In this document: piece after piece, positions 16,976-26,536 of the stretch
Numbering within the stretch: position 1 is the first letter of the stretch
How the letters are laid out: each line of letters starts with the position of its first letter
Assembly: GCF_000429945.1 (NCBI RefSeq)
Contig: NZ_AUCV01000018.1
Span: forward strand, 57,142-121,141
Source: Desulfogranum japonicum DSM 18378
GTDB taxonomy: Bacteria; Desulfobacterota; Desulfobulbia; Desulfobulbales; Desulfobulbaceae
Direction of reading: 5' to 3'
Length of the DNA: 64,000 bases
Translations under genes and position numbers: made by a program
The notes under the pieces: generated by a model
Database searches by the model: none
What the model was told of the DNA's origin: nothing
The model's input: only the letters and a program-made list of their open reading frames with translations

Positions 16976-18697
16976 TCAGCTACACGTATCAGCCTCCGTG
17001 TTCTGGTACTCCAGAAGATTTTTCGTGATTGCCATGCAATAAAATAGAATATGTTTCAAAGCGTCTATCAGCTCCATATGCAGATCATGGCTTGTCTCTG
17101 AGACGCTGACCTTCTGCTGAATTCTCTGCAGATGATGGCTTTCGGTCAGCAGCTCAAGCCGTTCGAACTCCTCCATCTGCGCCAAAATACCAGATGCTCT
17201 TGTGCAGTCTGCGCTTTCAATGGCCATTGTAAGCTGCTCCATACAACTGCAGACGTGTGCGTGCAGAGTTCGAATTTCCAGCTCTCCTTCTCTGCTTAAC
17301 GCCACCCTCTTGCTTTTCTTTTCCCGCAAAAGCTGCAACATCCTCACCTCAATCACATCACCCAGCGCTTCCTGATCCTTAACAATCTTCAACAAAGTAA
17401 ACACTTCCCCTGACTCTTTTGGGTGTAATTCCTGCCGCATGATCTGGAAAAGGTATGCAGTCACCTGGGATTCAAGATAATCAATTTTCTGCTCTCGCAT
17501 CACGATGCCGTCAACAAGCGAAAGCTGGGGAAAAATAACATCACTGGCAGGTTGCTTATTGAAAAACGGAGGGATTGCAGATGCAAGCATCCTGCTAAGT
17601 ATCTTATTCATTCTGCCGACTTCTGCTCTGGCATAGCTGAGTGCCAGCAGTGGTGTGGAAACCGCAGAATGTTTCAGGTGCCACACCATGGGGATCAGCC
17701 GTGCCTCTTCAGGTTTATCAGGCAACAGCCGGACAACCAGTTTGGCGAAAAAAGGCGTAAGGGGCAGAAATGCAAAAGCCATAACCAGATTGTACAAGGT
17801 ATGCGTATTGGCGATCTGCCGGGGGATATGTGCTACTGTTGTTGCAAGGTCTCCGTCAACCGGCCCAGGCGAAAAAAACCGCACGATGCCAGCCATCTCC
17901 TGGATAAAGCAAAGAAAAAAGGAAACACTGCTGAGATTAAACAAAATCTGCGCCAGTGAGACCCGTTTCGCGGCCCTGCAGGTACCAACACTGGCTATGG
18001 CTGCAGTAATACACGTTCCTATATTAGCACCGAGCATCAAGGGAATGCTGGTTTCCAAGGTCAATACTCCCTGCTGGGCCAGTACAATAATAATACCCAC
18101 AAAAGCGCTACTGCTCTGAATGATTGCAGTACACACCATGCCTACGCATACGCTGATCAGCGGTTTTGAGAAAGTATCCAGCAAAGCGATAAAAGGCCTG
18201 TAATCATGCAGGGGCTCCATCGCCTGCGACATAAGCTGCATGCCGAAAAACAACAGCCCAAAACCAGCCAATGCTTCCCCGGCATTCTGATAGCTCTGTT
18301 TTTTGGCAGTAACGTGCAACAGAAAACCTGCTGCAAAGATGAGCAGGGCATAATCATGCAACCGAAAAGCTATTAACTGGGCATTGACAGTGGTGCCTAT
18401 TTCTGCGCCAAGAATAACGCCCATGGCCTGCACATAGGTCATTATCCTGGATTGTACCAGCCCCACCAGCATCACGATGATGGTACTGGAACTTTGAACC
18501 ACCATGGTTGCAAAGGCACCGGACAGCATCCCCAAAAAACGATTGGCGGTCAGTTTTGACATCAATGAGCGAATACGATCGCCTGACATCTTTTTCATGC
18601 CGCTGCTCATGGTTCTCATGCCATAAAGAAAAACAGCAAGACCACCGAGAAAGTGAATGAGTATGTATTGATAAGATACGTGTTCCGTCATGGCCAA
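16976..18697 (-). CDS. Na+/phosphate cotransporter family protein with PhoU-like tail
   Basis: 573 residues. The membrane part (about 1-330) has the duplicated QSSS motif of the Na/Pi cotransporter family: QSSSTIIVMLVGLVQ and QSSSAFVGIIIVLAQQG, each followed by GA(E/N)IGT. The C-terminal 230 residues are soluble and helical (about 345-565), resembling PhoU. It would move phosphate with sodium across the inner membrane. Vibrio NptA and Bacteroides homologues share this layout. Single gene; no pho-box was identified. Confidence 0.9.
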   Translation of the reverse strand: MAMTEHVSYQYILIHFLGGLAVFLYGMRTMSSGMKKMSGDRIRSLMSKLTANRFLGMLSGAFATMVVQSSSTIIVMLVGLVQSRIMTYVQAMGVILGAEIGTTVNAQLIAFRLHDYALLIFAAGFLLHVTAKKQSYQNAGEALAGFGLLFFGMQLMSQAMEPLHDYRPFIALLDTFSKPLISVCVGMVCTAIIQSSSAFVGIIIVLAQQGVLTLETSIPLMLGANIGTCITAAIASVGTCRAAKRVSLAQILFNLSSVSFFLCFIQEMAGIVRFFSPGPVDGDLATTVAHIPRQIANTHTLYNLVMAFAFLPLTPFFAKLVVRLLPDKPEEARLIPMVWHLKHSAVSTPLLALSYARAEVGRMNKILSRMLASAIPPFFNKQPASDVIFPQLSLVDGIVMREQKIDYLESQVTAYLFQIMRQELHPKESGEVFTLLKIVKDQEALGDVIEVRMLQLLREKKSKRVALSREGELEIRTLHAHVCSCMEQLTMAIESADCTRASGILAQMEEFERLELLTESHHLQRIQQKVSVSETSHDLHMELIDALKHILFYCMAITKNLLEYQNTEADTCS

Positions 18698-18734
18698 CGC
18701 TTAACAAGCGTGAGTATTTTTATTAGAGAGAAGT

Positions 18735-18770
18735 CTGTCGAAAAATTGCCGTTTTTTTTTTCAGATACGC
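18735..18770 (+). repeat. Family B repeat, one-ended fragment
   Basis: CTGTCGAAAAATTG followed by a T-run and TCAGAT matches the left 35 bp of family B (9182 copy). The rest of the element is absent. It lies in the promoter region between the divergent transporter and CPBP genes. Confidence 0.5.
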
Positions 18771-18880
18771 CCCTGGGTTGATGCAATTCTCAGGCTTGCA
18801 TTTATATTATCCAACTCTCTATTTCATATTCCATACAGCGCAAGCTGAAAAAGACACATCCAATACAGTTGGAAACCGAC

Positions 18881-19576
18881 ATGACCAGACACAAAATCCC
18901 CTCCAGTCAGCAAGACCGCAGATATACCCGAAAAGCGGCAAACCAGGCGCGTCTTCGATGGCTGGAATTTCTCCTGCTATTTTTTCTTATTCCTTTTATC
19001 TATGCCTTTCATCACGAAGCCTCGCCTCTCTATTTTCTCGTAATTCTGGCTTTTTTCAGCGGAATTGTTCTGTACAGGAATCATGATTTCAGAAATGAGG
19101 TTTTCACCAATAAGGATCCCTGGCTCAAGGACATTCGCAGAGTATTATTGCAGTTTTTTCTCATCGCCCTGGCACTGACAGGCCTCGTCTACATCTTTCT
19201 GCCTGAACAGCTTTTTTATTTTCTCAGGCAACATTTTTCAGTCTGGCTATCCCTGATGGTCATCTATCCGCTGCTTGCAGTCTATCCCCAGGAACTCATT
19301 TATCGAGCTTTTCTCTTCCACCGCTACCAGAGAATTGCTGAGAACGAAAAGTATCTCCTGCATTTTAGTGCGATAGCTTTCTCCTTTGGCCATATCATTT
19401 ATTTTCACCCCATATCCAACCTGTTAACCCTGGCTGGAGGCTACCTTTTTTCCTGGACCTACCTGAAAACACGCTCGCTGCTCGCTGTTTCATTTGAACA
19501 TGCTCTCTACGGCTGCCTCATGTATACCATAGGGCTTGGGCGGTACTTTTATACAGGATTTGACAGTTTGCTGTGA
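18881..19576 (+). CDS. CPBP family intramembrane metalloprotease-like protein
   Basis: About 231 residues from the ATG at 18881. Six or so hydrophobic segments are visible. The CPBP (Abi) motifs are present: motif 1 QELIYRAFLFHRYQ (an E...R arrangement in place of the usual EExxxR), motif 2 FSFGHIIYFH, and motif 3 SFEHALYG. Relatives include the eukaryotic CAAX prenyl protease Rce1 and bacteriocin self-immunity proteins. Substrate unknown. Stand-alone gene. Confidence 0.82.
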   Translation: MTRHKIPSSQQDRRYTRKAANQARLRWLEFLLLFFLIPFIYAFHHEASPLYFLVILAFFSGIVLYRNHDFRNEVFTNKDPWLKDIRRVLLQFFLIALALTGLVYIFLPEQLFYFLRQHFSVWLSLMVIYPLLAVYPQELIYRAFLFHRYQRIAENEKYLLHFSAIAFSFGHIIYFHPISNLLTLAGGYLFSWTYLKTRSLLAVSFEHALYGCLMYTIGLGRYFYTGFDSLL

Positions 19577-19632
19577 CGACAAGAAAGACAGGTAACATAC
19601 ATTCAATGGACCGTTCTTTTACCATGAACGTA

Positions 19633-19995
19633 TTATTTTAACTTTCGTTCCCTGATGATATGTATAATTTCTCTGTTAAAGGCACATTCACAAAGAGCCT
19701 CACAGCGATCAAGCTGTTCTTTTTGCAGACAGTACGAAGGACAATCTTTTTTACCCGTTCTTCGCTCCTCATACTTTTTGCCGGAATACAAATCAAAAAA
19801 TTCTTTTGCATAGATGGTCAGCGTTGACCCGCAACCTGGCGCCTGGTGGGTAAAATAGAACAACCCCAATTCAAGTTGCTGAAAATCAACGCCATAGCCA
19901 TTAATTTCAAGGGAGAGATCGTCTATAAAGGTATCACGTGTTTCCCAAACCGTTCCACACATGGGGCATTGTTTAAATATTGTGTTCTCTTTCAT
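19633..19995 (-). CDS. Hypothetical protein with Cys-rich zinc-ribbon-like start
   Basis: About 120 residues from the ATG at 19995; a start at 20031 is possible but has a worse context. It begins MKENTIFKQCPMCGTVWETR, a CPxCG knuckle, and has four further Cys at DCPSYCLQ and CEALCEC, so a metal-binding role is likely. I do not recognise a family. Its composition looks like a real soluble protein, and it is convergent with the CPBP gene. Confidence 0.6.
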   Translation of the reverse strand: MKENTIFKQCPMCGTVWETRDTFIDDLSLEINGYGVDFQQLELGLFYFTHQAPGCGSTLTIYAKEFFDLYSGKKYEERRTGKKDCPSYCLQKEQLDRCEALCECAFNREIIHIIRERKLK

Positions 19996-20410
19996 GATAT
20001 GTCCAAAATAATTTGAATACGTGGTGCCCAAAACAAAAATGACAACACAAAAAACGAAGACATGACGACATGGCTGGCGCCTCGCATCTGCTGCAGAATA
20101 TACTCACAAGGTACTCCAGACTAGAAATTCTCGGGGACATAACAAGACACCAAGGTATCCATATGCAACACCAGGATTTCGAATATTGAACCAGTAAAAA
20201 TACTTGACTGTCTCCTGGAAAAAATAAAGAGCCATAGAGTACGATTCACTGGTATACAATATCATATCACTACTCAAAGTGTAGGGAGACAAAGTCTGTA
20301 AGTAATGGTTGTCAACCTTCTCCTGCTAAACCAACAAACCGCCTTGCGTGAGGGTACATGGAGCGCGCCCTCTGATTTTTAGATTTTAGCATGTTTTTTT
20401 GGAGCAATAC
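19996..20410. other. Intergenic, nothing recognised
   Basis: About 415 bp ahead of the decarboxylase. No repeat family, terminator or credible gene was found. The segment is AT-rich and probably holds promoters for the divergent genes on either side. Confidence 0.45.
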
Positions 20411-22363
20411 ATGAACCTCCCTGTTTTAAAAATATTAATCATTGAAAACGACACTGCCTTACTGGATGAAATCTCCAGAAACATACTGCGTTGCGTTGAT
20501 AATTTTGCCAGAACAGATCTCAGCGTCGAAACCCTGAACGAATCCAGTGTTACCCATGCCATACAATGCATAGAGGAAGATATTGATATTCAGGCAGTTG
20601 TTCTCAGTTGGGATATTGATGCTCAGTGGAACGACAGCATTGCCAGCAACGCTTCCAATATACGAAACAACACCGATATCATCACAGCGATAAAGGCAAT
20701 TCGAGTTTCCCTACCAATCTATATCCTGGGAGACGACACAAAAGGACTTGATATCATTAATGAATCAGACGATATAGAGTCCTTCTTCTTCCGGGACGAT
20801 ATTATTCAGGATCCAGAGTCGATACTGGGTTACATTCTTAACGATTTTGATGACCGTTGCCAGACCCCTTTTTGGGATGCTTATAAAAAATACATCACCG
20901 AATCAAATGATTCATGGCACACTCCCGGCCACAGCGGCGGTTTAAGCTTTCGCAACTCTCCTTACATCAGAGATTTTTATCAATTCTATGGCCGGAACGT
21001 TTTTGTAGGAGACCTGTCTGTTTCAGTTGACTCGCTAGGCTCTCTCACTGAAGGGACTCATGCCATTGGCAAAGCCCAGGAAGCTGCAGCATACACGTTT
21101 GAGAGCACAAAGACCTTTTTCATAACCAATGGCTCAAGCACCTCAAACAAAATTATTCTGCAAACCCTTCTCCGCAGCGGAGATAAAGTTATAGTAGATA
21201 GAAACTGCCATAAATCAATCCATTATGGGATTCTCCAGGCAAGGGCAAATCCAATTTATCTCAGCAGCATCTTGAGTCCTGAATTTGGAATATTCGCACC
21301 TCCTGCTCTTGATGAAATAAAGGAAAAAATAGAACAGCACCAAGGTATCAAGCTGATCGTGCTTACAGGGTGCACCTACGACGGTCTGCTCATCGATGTA
21401 CGCCAGGTTGTAAAAATGGCCCACGCAAAAGGCATCAAGGTGTTTATAGATGAAGCCTGGTTTGCCTATTCTCTTTTTCACCCTGCATTCAGGTACTATT
21501 CCGCCATAAATGCCGGCGCAGATTACATAACCCACTCTGCCCACAAAGTCGTCTCAGCCTTTTCTCAGGCATCATATATCCATGTCAATGATCCTGATTT
21601 TGACGCTGATTTTTTTCATGAAATCTACAGCATGTATTCAAGCACATCACCCAAGTACCAAATTATCGCCTCCCTTGACGTCTGTCACAAACAGCTTGAA
21701 ATGGAAGGGTATGGTCTACTGAAAGGTCTCCTTGGGCAAGTTGAAGAGTTGAAGACACAGATGCGCTCTTTCAAGCATATAAAAATACTGGAGCAAAGGG
21801 ACTTCCAGGAACTGTTTCCCCATTTTGCCACAGATAATGTTGGCCATGACAGCCTTAAAATCCTTATTGACGTCTCTGGACTGGAATATTCAACCAGCGA
21901 GATTCATAGATACCTGCTGGATGAAATCGGTCTGGAGATTGAAAAATTTACCCATTCAACCATTCTGGTTCTTCTTACCCTGGGAGGAACACGCTCAAAG
22001 GTAATCAGGCTGTATAACGCCCTGAAGAAATTGGATCAAAAGAAAGTTACACTTCCTGTTTCGAGAACCAAGAAAGCACTGATAAGCAACCTCCCGGATA
22101 TCACATTGCATTGCCTTCCTGCAGATGCTTTTTTTGGACCGAGAAAATGCCTGGATTTTGATAACGCTATTGGTAAAATCGCCGCTGGCCTTGTAACGCC
22201 ATATCCGCCAGGCATCCCTTTGCTGGTTCCCGGACAACTTATAGAACAAGCGACCATCAACTATTTACGAAGCCTTGTTGCCCAAAACACGCACATCCAG
22301 GGGATGTATGGCGGACAGATTTACGTGGTTCGGGAACAAGTGACAGCTGGCACCACAGCGTAA
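20411..22363 (+). CDS. Orn/Lys/Arg decarboxylase class-I, PLP-dependent
   Basis: 650 residues. GGAG at 20401 places the start at the ATG 20411. An N-terminal receiver-like wing domain (about 1-125, KILIIENDTALLDEI) precedes the fold-type I PLP domain. DSWHTPGHSGG, FFITNGSSTSNKI and VFIDEAWFAY are conserved blocks. The PLP lysine is K379 in HSAHKVVSAFSQAS. The C-terminal domain (about 545-650) ends with CLPADAFFGP and PYPPGIPLLVPGQ. The enzyme decarboxylates a basic amino acid to a polyamine or to cadaverine/agmatine, consuming a proton. The substrate cannot be assigned from these motifs. No antiporter gene is adjacent, so a biosynthetic as well as an acid-stress role is possible. Confidence 0.92.
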   Translation: MNLPVLKILIIENDTALLDEISRNILRCVDNFARTDLSVETLNESSVTHAIQCIEEDIDIQAVVLSWDIDAQWNDSIASNASNIRNNTDIITAIKAIRVSLPIYILGDDTKGLDIINESDDIESFFFRDDIIQDPESILGYILNDFDDRCQTPFWDAYKKYITESNDSWHTPGHSGGLSFRNSPYIRDFYQFYGRNVFVGDLSVSVDSLGSLTEGTHAIGKAQEAAAYTFESTKTFFITNGSSTSNKIILQTLLRSGDKVIVDRNCHKSIHYGILQARANPIYLSSILSPEFGIFAPPALDEIKEKIEQHQGIKLIVLTGCTYDGLLIDVRQVVKMAHAKGIKVFIDEAWFAYSLFHPAFRYYSAINAGADYITHSAHKVVSAFSQASYIHVNDPDFDADFFHEIYSMYSSTSPKYQIIASLDVCHKQLEMEGYGLLKGLLGQVEELKTQMRSFKHIKILEQRDFQELFPHFATDNVGHDSLKILIDVSGLEYSTSEIHRYLLDEIGLEIEKFTHSTILVLLTLGGTRSKVIRLYNALKKLDQKKVTLPVSRTKKALISNLPDITLHCLPADAFFGPRKCLDFDNAIGKIAAGLVTPYPPGIPLLVPGQLIEQATINYLRSLVAQNTHIQGMYGGQIYVVREQVTAGTTA

Positions 22364-22392
22364 CAGAAAGAAAACAAGAAACATTTTCTTTA

Positions 22393-23766
22393 CTACTTAT
22401 CTCCAAGAAGGGTAAGAAGCACTTCATGCCGCTCCTGAAGGTCCTCTTTATCATGTTGCTCCTTGAAATAGGTATCTGATGATTTTTTCAACATATTACC
22501 ATGTCGCAGGAGCGCCTTTTGAGACCGGGAATCGGTAAGGGTTGCAGCGATTTGTATATATGCTTCCATGAGCCGGATACTCACCGCAACACTTGCCGTA
22601 CTGTTTTGACGAATTTGATTAAATGCAGTATCCAGAAGGTCTCCGAACGTAACAGGTTTGGTTATTACCCTTAATTGGCCTTCAGGATCATAGCAACGGG
22701 AGTGGGGAAAAGGTTTCCCTGAAAGGTAGCACAGCGCTGAACTCAGATAATCAATGCACGAAACCGCTGTAAAAGGGTCATTGATTCCCGGCGAAAGCGA
22801 ACGAACCGCTATCTCAACGAGTTGATGGATGGCAAATTCCACATCCTGTTCAGCTGTGCGCTGCCTGCCGTAAATGAACCCGCCCTGTACCTCACGAACA
22901 AGGGTTTCTGTGAGTTCTGTTTCCCCCTGCAGCATACCCAGGGTGGTCGTATATGTGGCGAACTCTCCAGCCTTTACATACAACTGCATACATATATTAT
23001 GGGTCGCGCAGAGAGACACCAGTCTCTCGTAATCTACCGATTGCAGGTAACCATCATTTTTCGCAGCTATTTCAGCACTATACAGACAGGAACGATTACA
23101 CTCTTCAGTGCTTTCCCCTGGTGTTTCCTTGGCATTAGCCGTATCGATATCTTTGAAAATCCTGTCTATATTTTCAATGAGATTTCTGTATACGCCGTGG
23201 ATTACATGCTCGGCTTTAATGGAGGTGCCTATATTATGAATAAAATAGATAAGGATACCAGCGTTGACAATGGCAAGAAGCACAGAAATATTAACAGAAA
23301 TCATTGGCACAAAAATATCATTTTGTGCAGAATTAACTGATCGCAAAACAAGCAGACAATAAACAAACGTGGCAACAAATACTCCGAGAACAAACTGAGT
23401 ACTTTTATCCTCCATGAAATTTGTCAACAACCTGGGACCAAATTGAGAAGATGCCAAGGTCAAGGTAACAATCACAATGGAAAAAACTACACCGGTAACG
23501 GAAATCATGGATCCCGCGATGGTGGAAAGCACTGATCGGGCACCTTCAGGCCCCACTATTAAAAAATGTTTGAAGACCGCCCTTTTATCAAGGTGCAGAG
23601 TATGCTGTAGCAACTCATACTCAAGAACCACATCCAGAGATATGGTGATAAAGGAAACACAAAAAGCAGAACAAATCATTATTGAGGGAATAAACCATAA
23701 GCTGCCGCTTATGCTCACCCAAAAGTTATAGAGTTGCGCTCGACTCATTGTCTGGTTCCAATTCAT
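22393..23766 (-). CDS. DUF2254 integral membrane protein
   Basis: 457 residues. Four hydrophobic segments occupy the first 175 residues (SLWFIPSIMICSAFCVSFIT, then VTGVVFSIVIVTLTLASSQF, then FVLGVFVATFVYCLLVLRSV and others). The block LASSQFGPRLLTNFM is diagnostic for DUF2254. The C-terminal soluble region (about 215-440) contains SPGINDPFTAVSCIDYL. Function is unknown in the family. It is convergent with the decarboxylase gene, 29 bp apart. Confidence 0.85.
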   Translation of the reverse strand: MNWNQTMSRAQLYNFWVSISGSLWFIPSIMICSAFCVSFITISLDVVLEYELLQHTLHLDKRAVFKHFLIVGPEGARSVLSTIAGSMISVTGVVFSIVIVTLTLASSQFGPRLLTNFMEDKSTQFVLGVFVATFVYCLLVLRSVNSAQNDIFVPMISVNISVLLAIVNAGILIYFIHNIGTSIKAEHVIHGVYRNLIENIDRIFKDIDTANAKETPGESTEECNRSCLYSAEIAAKNDGYLQSVDYERLVSLCATHNICMQLYVKAGEFATYTTTLGMLQGETELTETLVREVQGGFIYGRQRTAEQDVEFAIHQLVEIAVRSLSPGINDPFTAVSCIDYLSSALCYLSGKPFPHSRCYDPEGQLRVITKPVTFGDLLDTAFNQIRQNSTASVAVSIRLMEAYIQIAATLTDSRSQKALLRHGNMLKKSSDTYFKEQHDKEDLQERHEVLLTLLGDK

Positions 23767-23781
23767 TATCCTTGCGTGTTA

Positions 23782-23796
23782 GTAACTGCTCACAGC
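23782..23796 (+). repeat. Family C terminal fragment
   Basis: GTAACTGCTCACAG only; the following 80 bp do not match the other copies well. It is one of three repeat pieces (families C, A and D) clustered in the 400-bp gap 23767-24167. Confidence 0.5.
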
Positions 23797-23879
23797 TACC
23801 CCACGAGGTCTTCCGCTGGTCGCTTATCTCTTTGCACCATCGCGGTTTCCCACATAGATAGCCTACCGGAGTCTTCGCT

Positions 23880-24043
23880 TAGGGCCGCGGGAAATAATAA
23901 ATATCCAAAAATTGCGTAGAATATCGGTTTGGTTACGTTGTCGTATCAATGGTTCCACGGGCCGTATTGAGCCATTGACGCTACGACGTTACCGAGTTGA
24001 GAGACAAGCAAGATTGGATAATGTATGTTTTCCGTGACCCTTA
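23880..24043. repeat. Family A MITE-like element, full copy 2
   Basis: A 164-bp copy of the element at 6524-6689. Shared blocks include AAATATCCAAAAATTGCGTA, GATTGGATAAT and the TTTTCCGTGACCCTTA terminus. The central stem is preserved with compensated or tolerated changes, so the hairpin fold is kept. Confidence 0.85.
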
Positions 24044-24081
24044 CCTGCGAAAAAAACCGTGCTTACCCAAATCTGAAGCAC

Positions 24082-24145
24082 CTGTGACCAGTTACAATTC
24101 AGGACTATTTGAAATATCAGTAGTGTTAACCCCTTGATCAGTTAC
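24082..24145 (-). repeat. Family D intergenic repeat, full copy
   Basis: CCTGTGACCAGTTAC at one end and TTGATCAGTTAC at the other, with TCAGGACTATTTGAAATATC between. It aligns along its length with the reverse complement of 57569-57632. Confidence 0.78.
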
Positions 24146-24167
24146 GCTTTTTCGTATAATTACTCAT

Positions 24168-24347
24168 TCATCGTGACCGAGGCCCAAGAAGGAACCAAAG
24201 AATCAATCCTAGTAAAGGAAGTATCAGGATCAGCAGAATCCAAACGACCTTACTTCCCGTTGATGCACGGCTCTGAACAGTACTTACAATGGCCCATATA
24301 TCTCCGATGAGAATGAGTAATCCAAAAATACCCGTAACTTCAATGCC
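24168..24347 (-). CDS. Small PLDc_N-domain membrane protein
   Basis: 59 residues. The start is fixed by AAGGAGG just before the ATG at 24347. MGIEVTGIFGLLILIGDIWA and SKVVWILLILILPLLGLILW are two membrane helices joined by a short polar loop. The protein ends WFLLGPRSR, the pattern of the phospholipase D N-terminal (PLDc_N) family seen in small inner-membrane proteins. No enzymatic domain is attached. Function unknown. Confidence 0.8.
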   Translation of the reverse strand, partial: GIEVTGIFGLLILIGDIWAIVSTVQSRASTGSKVVWILLILILPLLGLILWFLLGPRSR

Positions 24348-24852
24348 CATATATCCTCCTTGTTTCCCTCTGCCTTCCTTTCCAGAGAGCATACAAACGT
24401 TCGCTAAACGATTATAGGTACACCCTTTACTATCATTTGTTCCTGATATTCAGGTGTTGTATTACCCGCACCAACAAAAGACCTCAACAATAAATCCAGC
24501 AAAAACATAGAGATAATTCTATGTATTATTTACCGGCTGTCAAGTATCTGGTCATCCTTCGCTCCTTCACGACCTATTCGCTATCAATATCACTGTATTT
24601 ATGTATTTTTCTTCATATAGAGAAATAACTACAATCCTATTTTCATTGTAAGTACATACATAATCGGCGCTCTCTATATCAACTCATCACACATTTTCAG
24701 GTAAATACGAATTGAATCAAAACTAAAAACAGACTGTATCAACATTGACTTTTTTGTGCTGTGTTCTACATATCTATATAATGATTTTGTATTAATAGAT
24801 TACTTTTTGCACACATACATTTTCACAACGTCAATTCACTTCACACAACCTT
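24348..24852. other. AT-rich intergenic region
   Basis: About 505 bp, noticeably richer in A+T than its neighbours. A possible promoter with TTGACT at 24745-24750 lies upstream of the UbiB-like gene, but the -10 match is weak. Nothing else was recognised. Confidence 0.4.
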
Positions 24853-26505
24853 ATGAATATTACAGACCTAAGAAACCTTAAAAGATTTAATGAGATTGCA
24901 TTAGTTTTATTAAAATACGGTTTTGATGAAATAGTGAACCGGTTTGAAATCCCAGGAGGACATGTCTTGCAGAAGATACGTCCCATAGATGGAGACCTCA
25001 CCATATATCAACGTATCAGACTTGTTCTTGAGGAGCTTGGCCCCACGTTCATCAAATTTGGCCAGATCATGAGCTTACGCCCTGATCTTTTACCCCAGGA
25101 ACTGCTTGCAGAGCTTGAAACACTTCAAGATAACGCTCCTTTCGTTGACACAGAAGCAATTATTGATTCCATAGAACAAAGTCTTGGCAAGGACATTCCT
25201 GAGGTCTTTTCCACCTTTGCCCCTCAGCCTGTTGCCGCAGCTTCTCTTTCTCAGGTTCACACCGGAGTACTGAAATCATCCGGAGATCGTGTTGCGATCA
25301 AAGTTCAGCGCCCGGGAATCAGTGAAATCATGAAACATGACCTGGATATCCTGGAATCAGTCTGTGCATTTCTGGATGAACAATCAAAGGATCTAAAAAC
25401 CTTTGAATTGCCAGAGCTTGCGGCCACCATCAGGCGGACCTTACTTCAGGAACTGGATTTTACACTGGAATGCGGCAATATGAACATTGCCAGATCCCAT
25501 GCTCAAGGCACCGATGTTTACATCCCCAGGCCGTACGATGAACTTTGCTCAGAACGACTCCTTATAATGGAGTTTTTTGACGGAAAAAAATTTAAAGAAG
25601 CCATTTCCCAGCAGGAAAAAGACCGCAGACAACTGGCGAGGAATGGCCTGCGGGCAGCAGTAAAACAGATACTTGAGGATGGCTTTTTCCATGCTGACCC
25701 ACATCCAGGTAATTTGCTCGTAGGCAGCAATATGAATATCTGTTTCATTGACTGGGGCATGGCCGGCAGGTTAACGGACCGAGATCGCTACATACTCATT
25801 GATCTGTTATCAACCATTGTTGAAAAAAATACAGAAGGCCTGGTTCGCAGTTTTCTCAGAATATGTGGAGAAACCGGGCAACCCATTGACAGGGAGGGAT
25901 TAAAAAGAAAACTGAGCGATCTCCTGGATCGATACCATGCTGTACCGCTTAAACAGATCAATGCCGCCCATTTCATTTTAAGCATGATGCAGATATTACG
26001 AGATTTTGACCTGCACCTTCCCTTTGAATACGTTATCATGGCAAAAGCATTGATTACCGCTGACGGTGCTGCCAGGCTTGCCTACCCTGACCTGAATATC
26101 GTGGAAGAAATGAGCAGCCAGGTACATGCCATATCCCGTAAACGCTACAGCCCCGAGCTGATCTGGAAAAAATTCAAAAATTCATTTGCCGAGCTGTGGC
26201 TCATGCATGAGTCGCTTCCTGGCCAACTGCAAAACATTATTCGAGCCATTGAACAGGGCGATCTCAATATCACCCTGACGCTGAAAAAAATCGAACGGTT
26301 GGTCACAACAATTGAAAATGCCTCTAACCGTCTAACCATAGGTATTATCACCGGCGCAATCATCATGGGCTCTTCCATGATCATCACAACCGGTGTAAAG
26401 CCATTCCTTTTCGGCTATCCGGCTTTGGGCGTTATAGGTTACATCATTTCCGTCGTACTTGGATTATGGCTTGTTCTCACCATCCTGCGTAATAAAAAGT
26501 ATTAA
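24853..26505 (+). CDS. ABC1/UbiB family atypical protein kinase
   Basis: 550 residues. The family KxGQ motif is present in KFGQIMSLRPDLLP, followed by the Ala-rich loop AAASLSQVH, the ion-pair Lys in VAIKVQRPG, the catalytic loop DGFFHADPHPGNLL, and IDWGMAG, which stands in for DFG. Two C-terminal membrane helices (about 500-545, with IGIITGAIIMGSSMIITTG) anchor it to the inner membrane. UbiB-like proteins support isoprenoid quinone synthesis through ATPase activity. In a sulfate reducer the likely quinone is menaquinone, so the role is inferred. No other quinone genes are adjacent. Confidence 0.9.
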   Translation: MNITDLRNLKRFNEIALVLLKYGFDEIVNRFEIPGGHVLQKIRPIDGDLTIYQRIRLVLEELGPTFIKFGQIMSLRPDLLPQELLAELETLQDNAPFVDTEAIIDSIEQSLGKDIPEVFSTFAPQPVAAASLSQVHTGVLKSSGDRVAIKVQRPGISEIMKHDLDILESVCAFLDEQSKDLKTFELPELAATIRRTLLQELDFTLECGNMNIARSHAQGTDVYIPRPYDELCSERLLIMEFFDGKKFKEAISQQEKDRRQLARNGLRAAVKQILEDGFFHADPHPGNLLVGSNMNICFIDWGMAGRLTDRDRYILIDLLSTIVEKNTEGLVRSFLRICGETGQPIDREGLKRKLSDLLDRYHAVPLKQINAAHFILSMMQILRDFDLHLPFEYVIMAKALITADGAARLAYPDLNIVEEMSSQVHAISRKRYSPELIWKKFKNSFAELWLMHESLPGQLQNIIRAIEQGDLNITLTLKKIERLVTTIENASNRLTIGIITGAIIMGSSMIITTGVKPFLFGYPALGVIGYIISVVLGLWLVLTILRNKKY

Positions 26506-26536
26506 CGTTGGGGGTAACTACGTGTAGCCAAACATA

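Noticed and set aside
16976..18697. Possible second phosphate operon with a PhoU gene
   Set aside because: The PhoU-like part is the tail of the transporter itself, not a separate gene.
23767..24167. Clustered repeats that might suggest a CRISPR array
   Set aside because: The repeats belong to different families, are not evenly spaced, and no cas genes are present.
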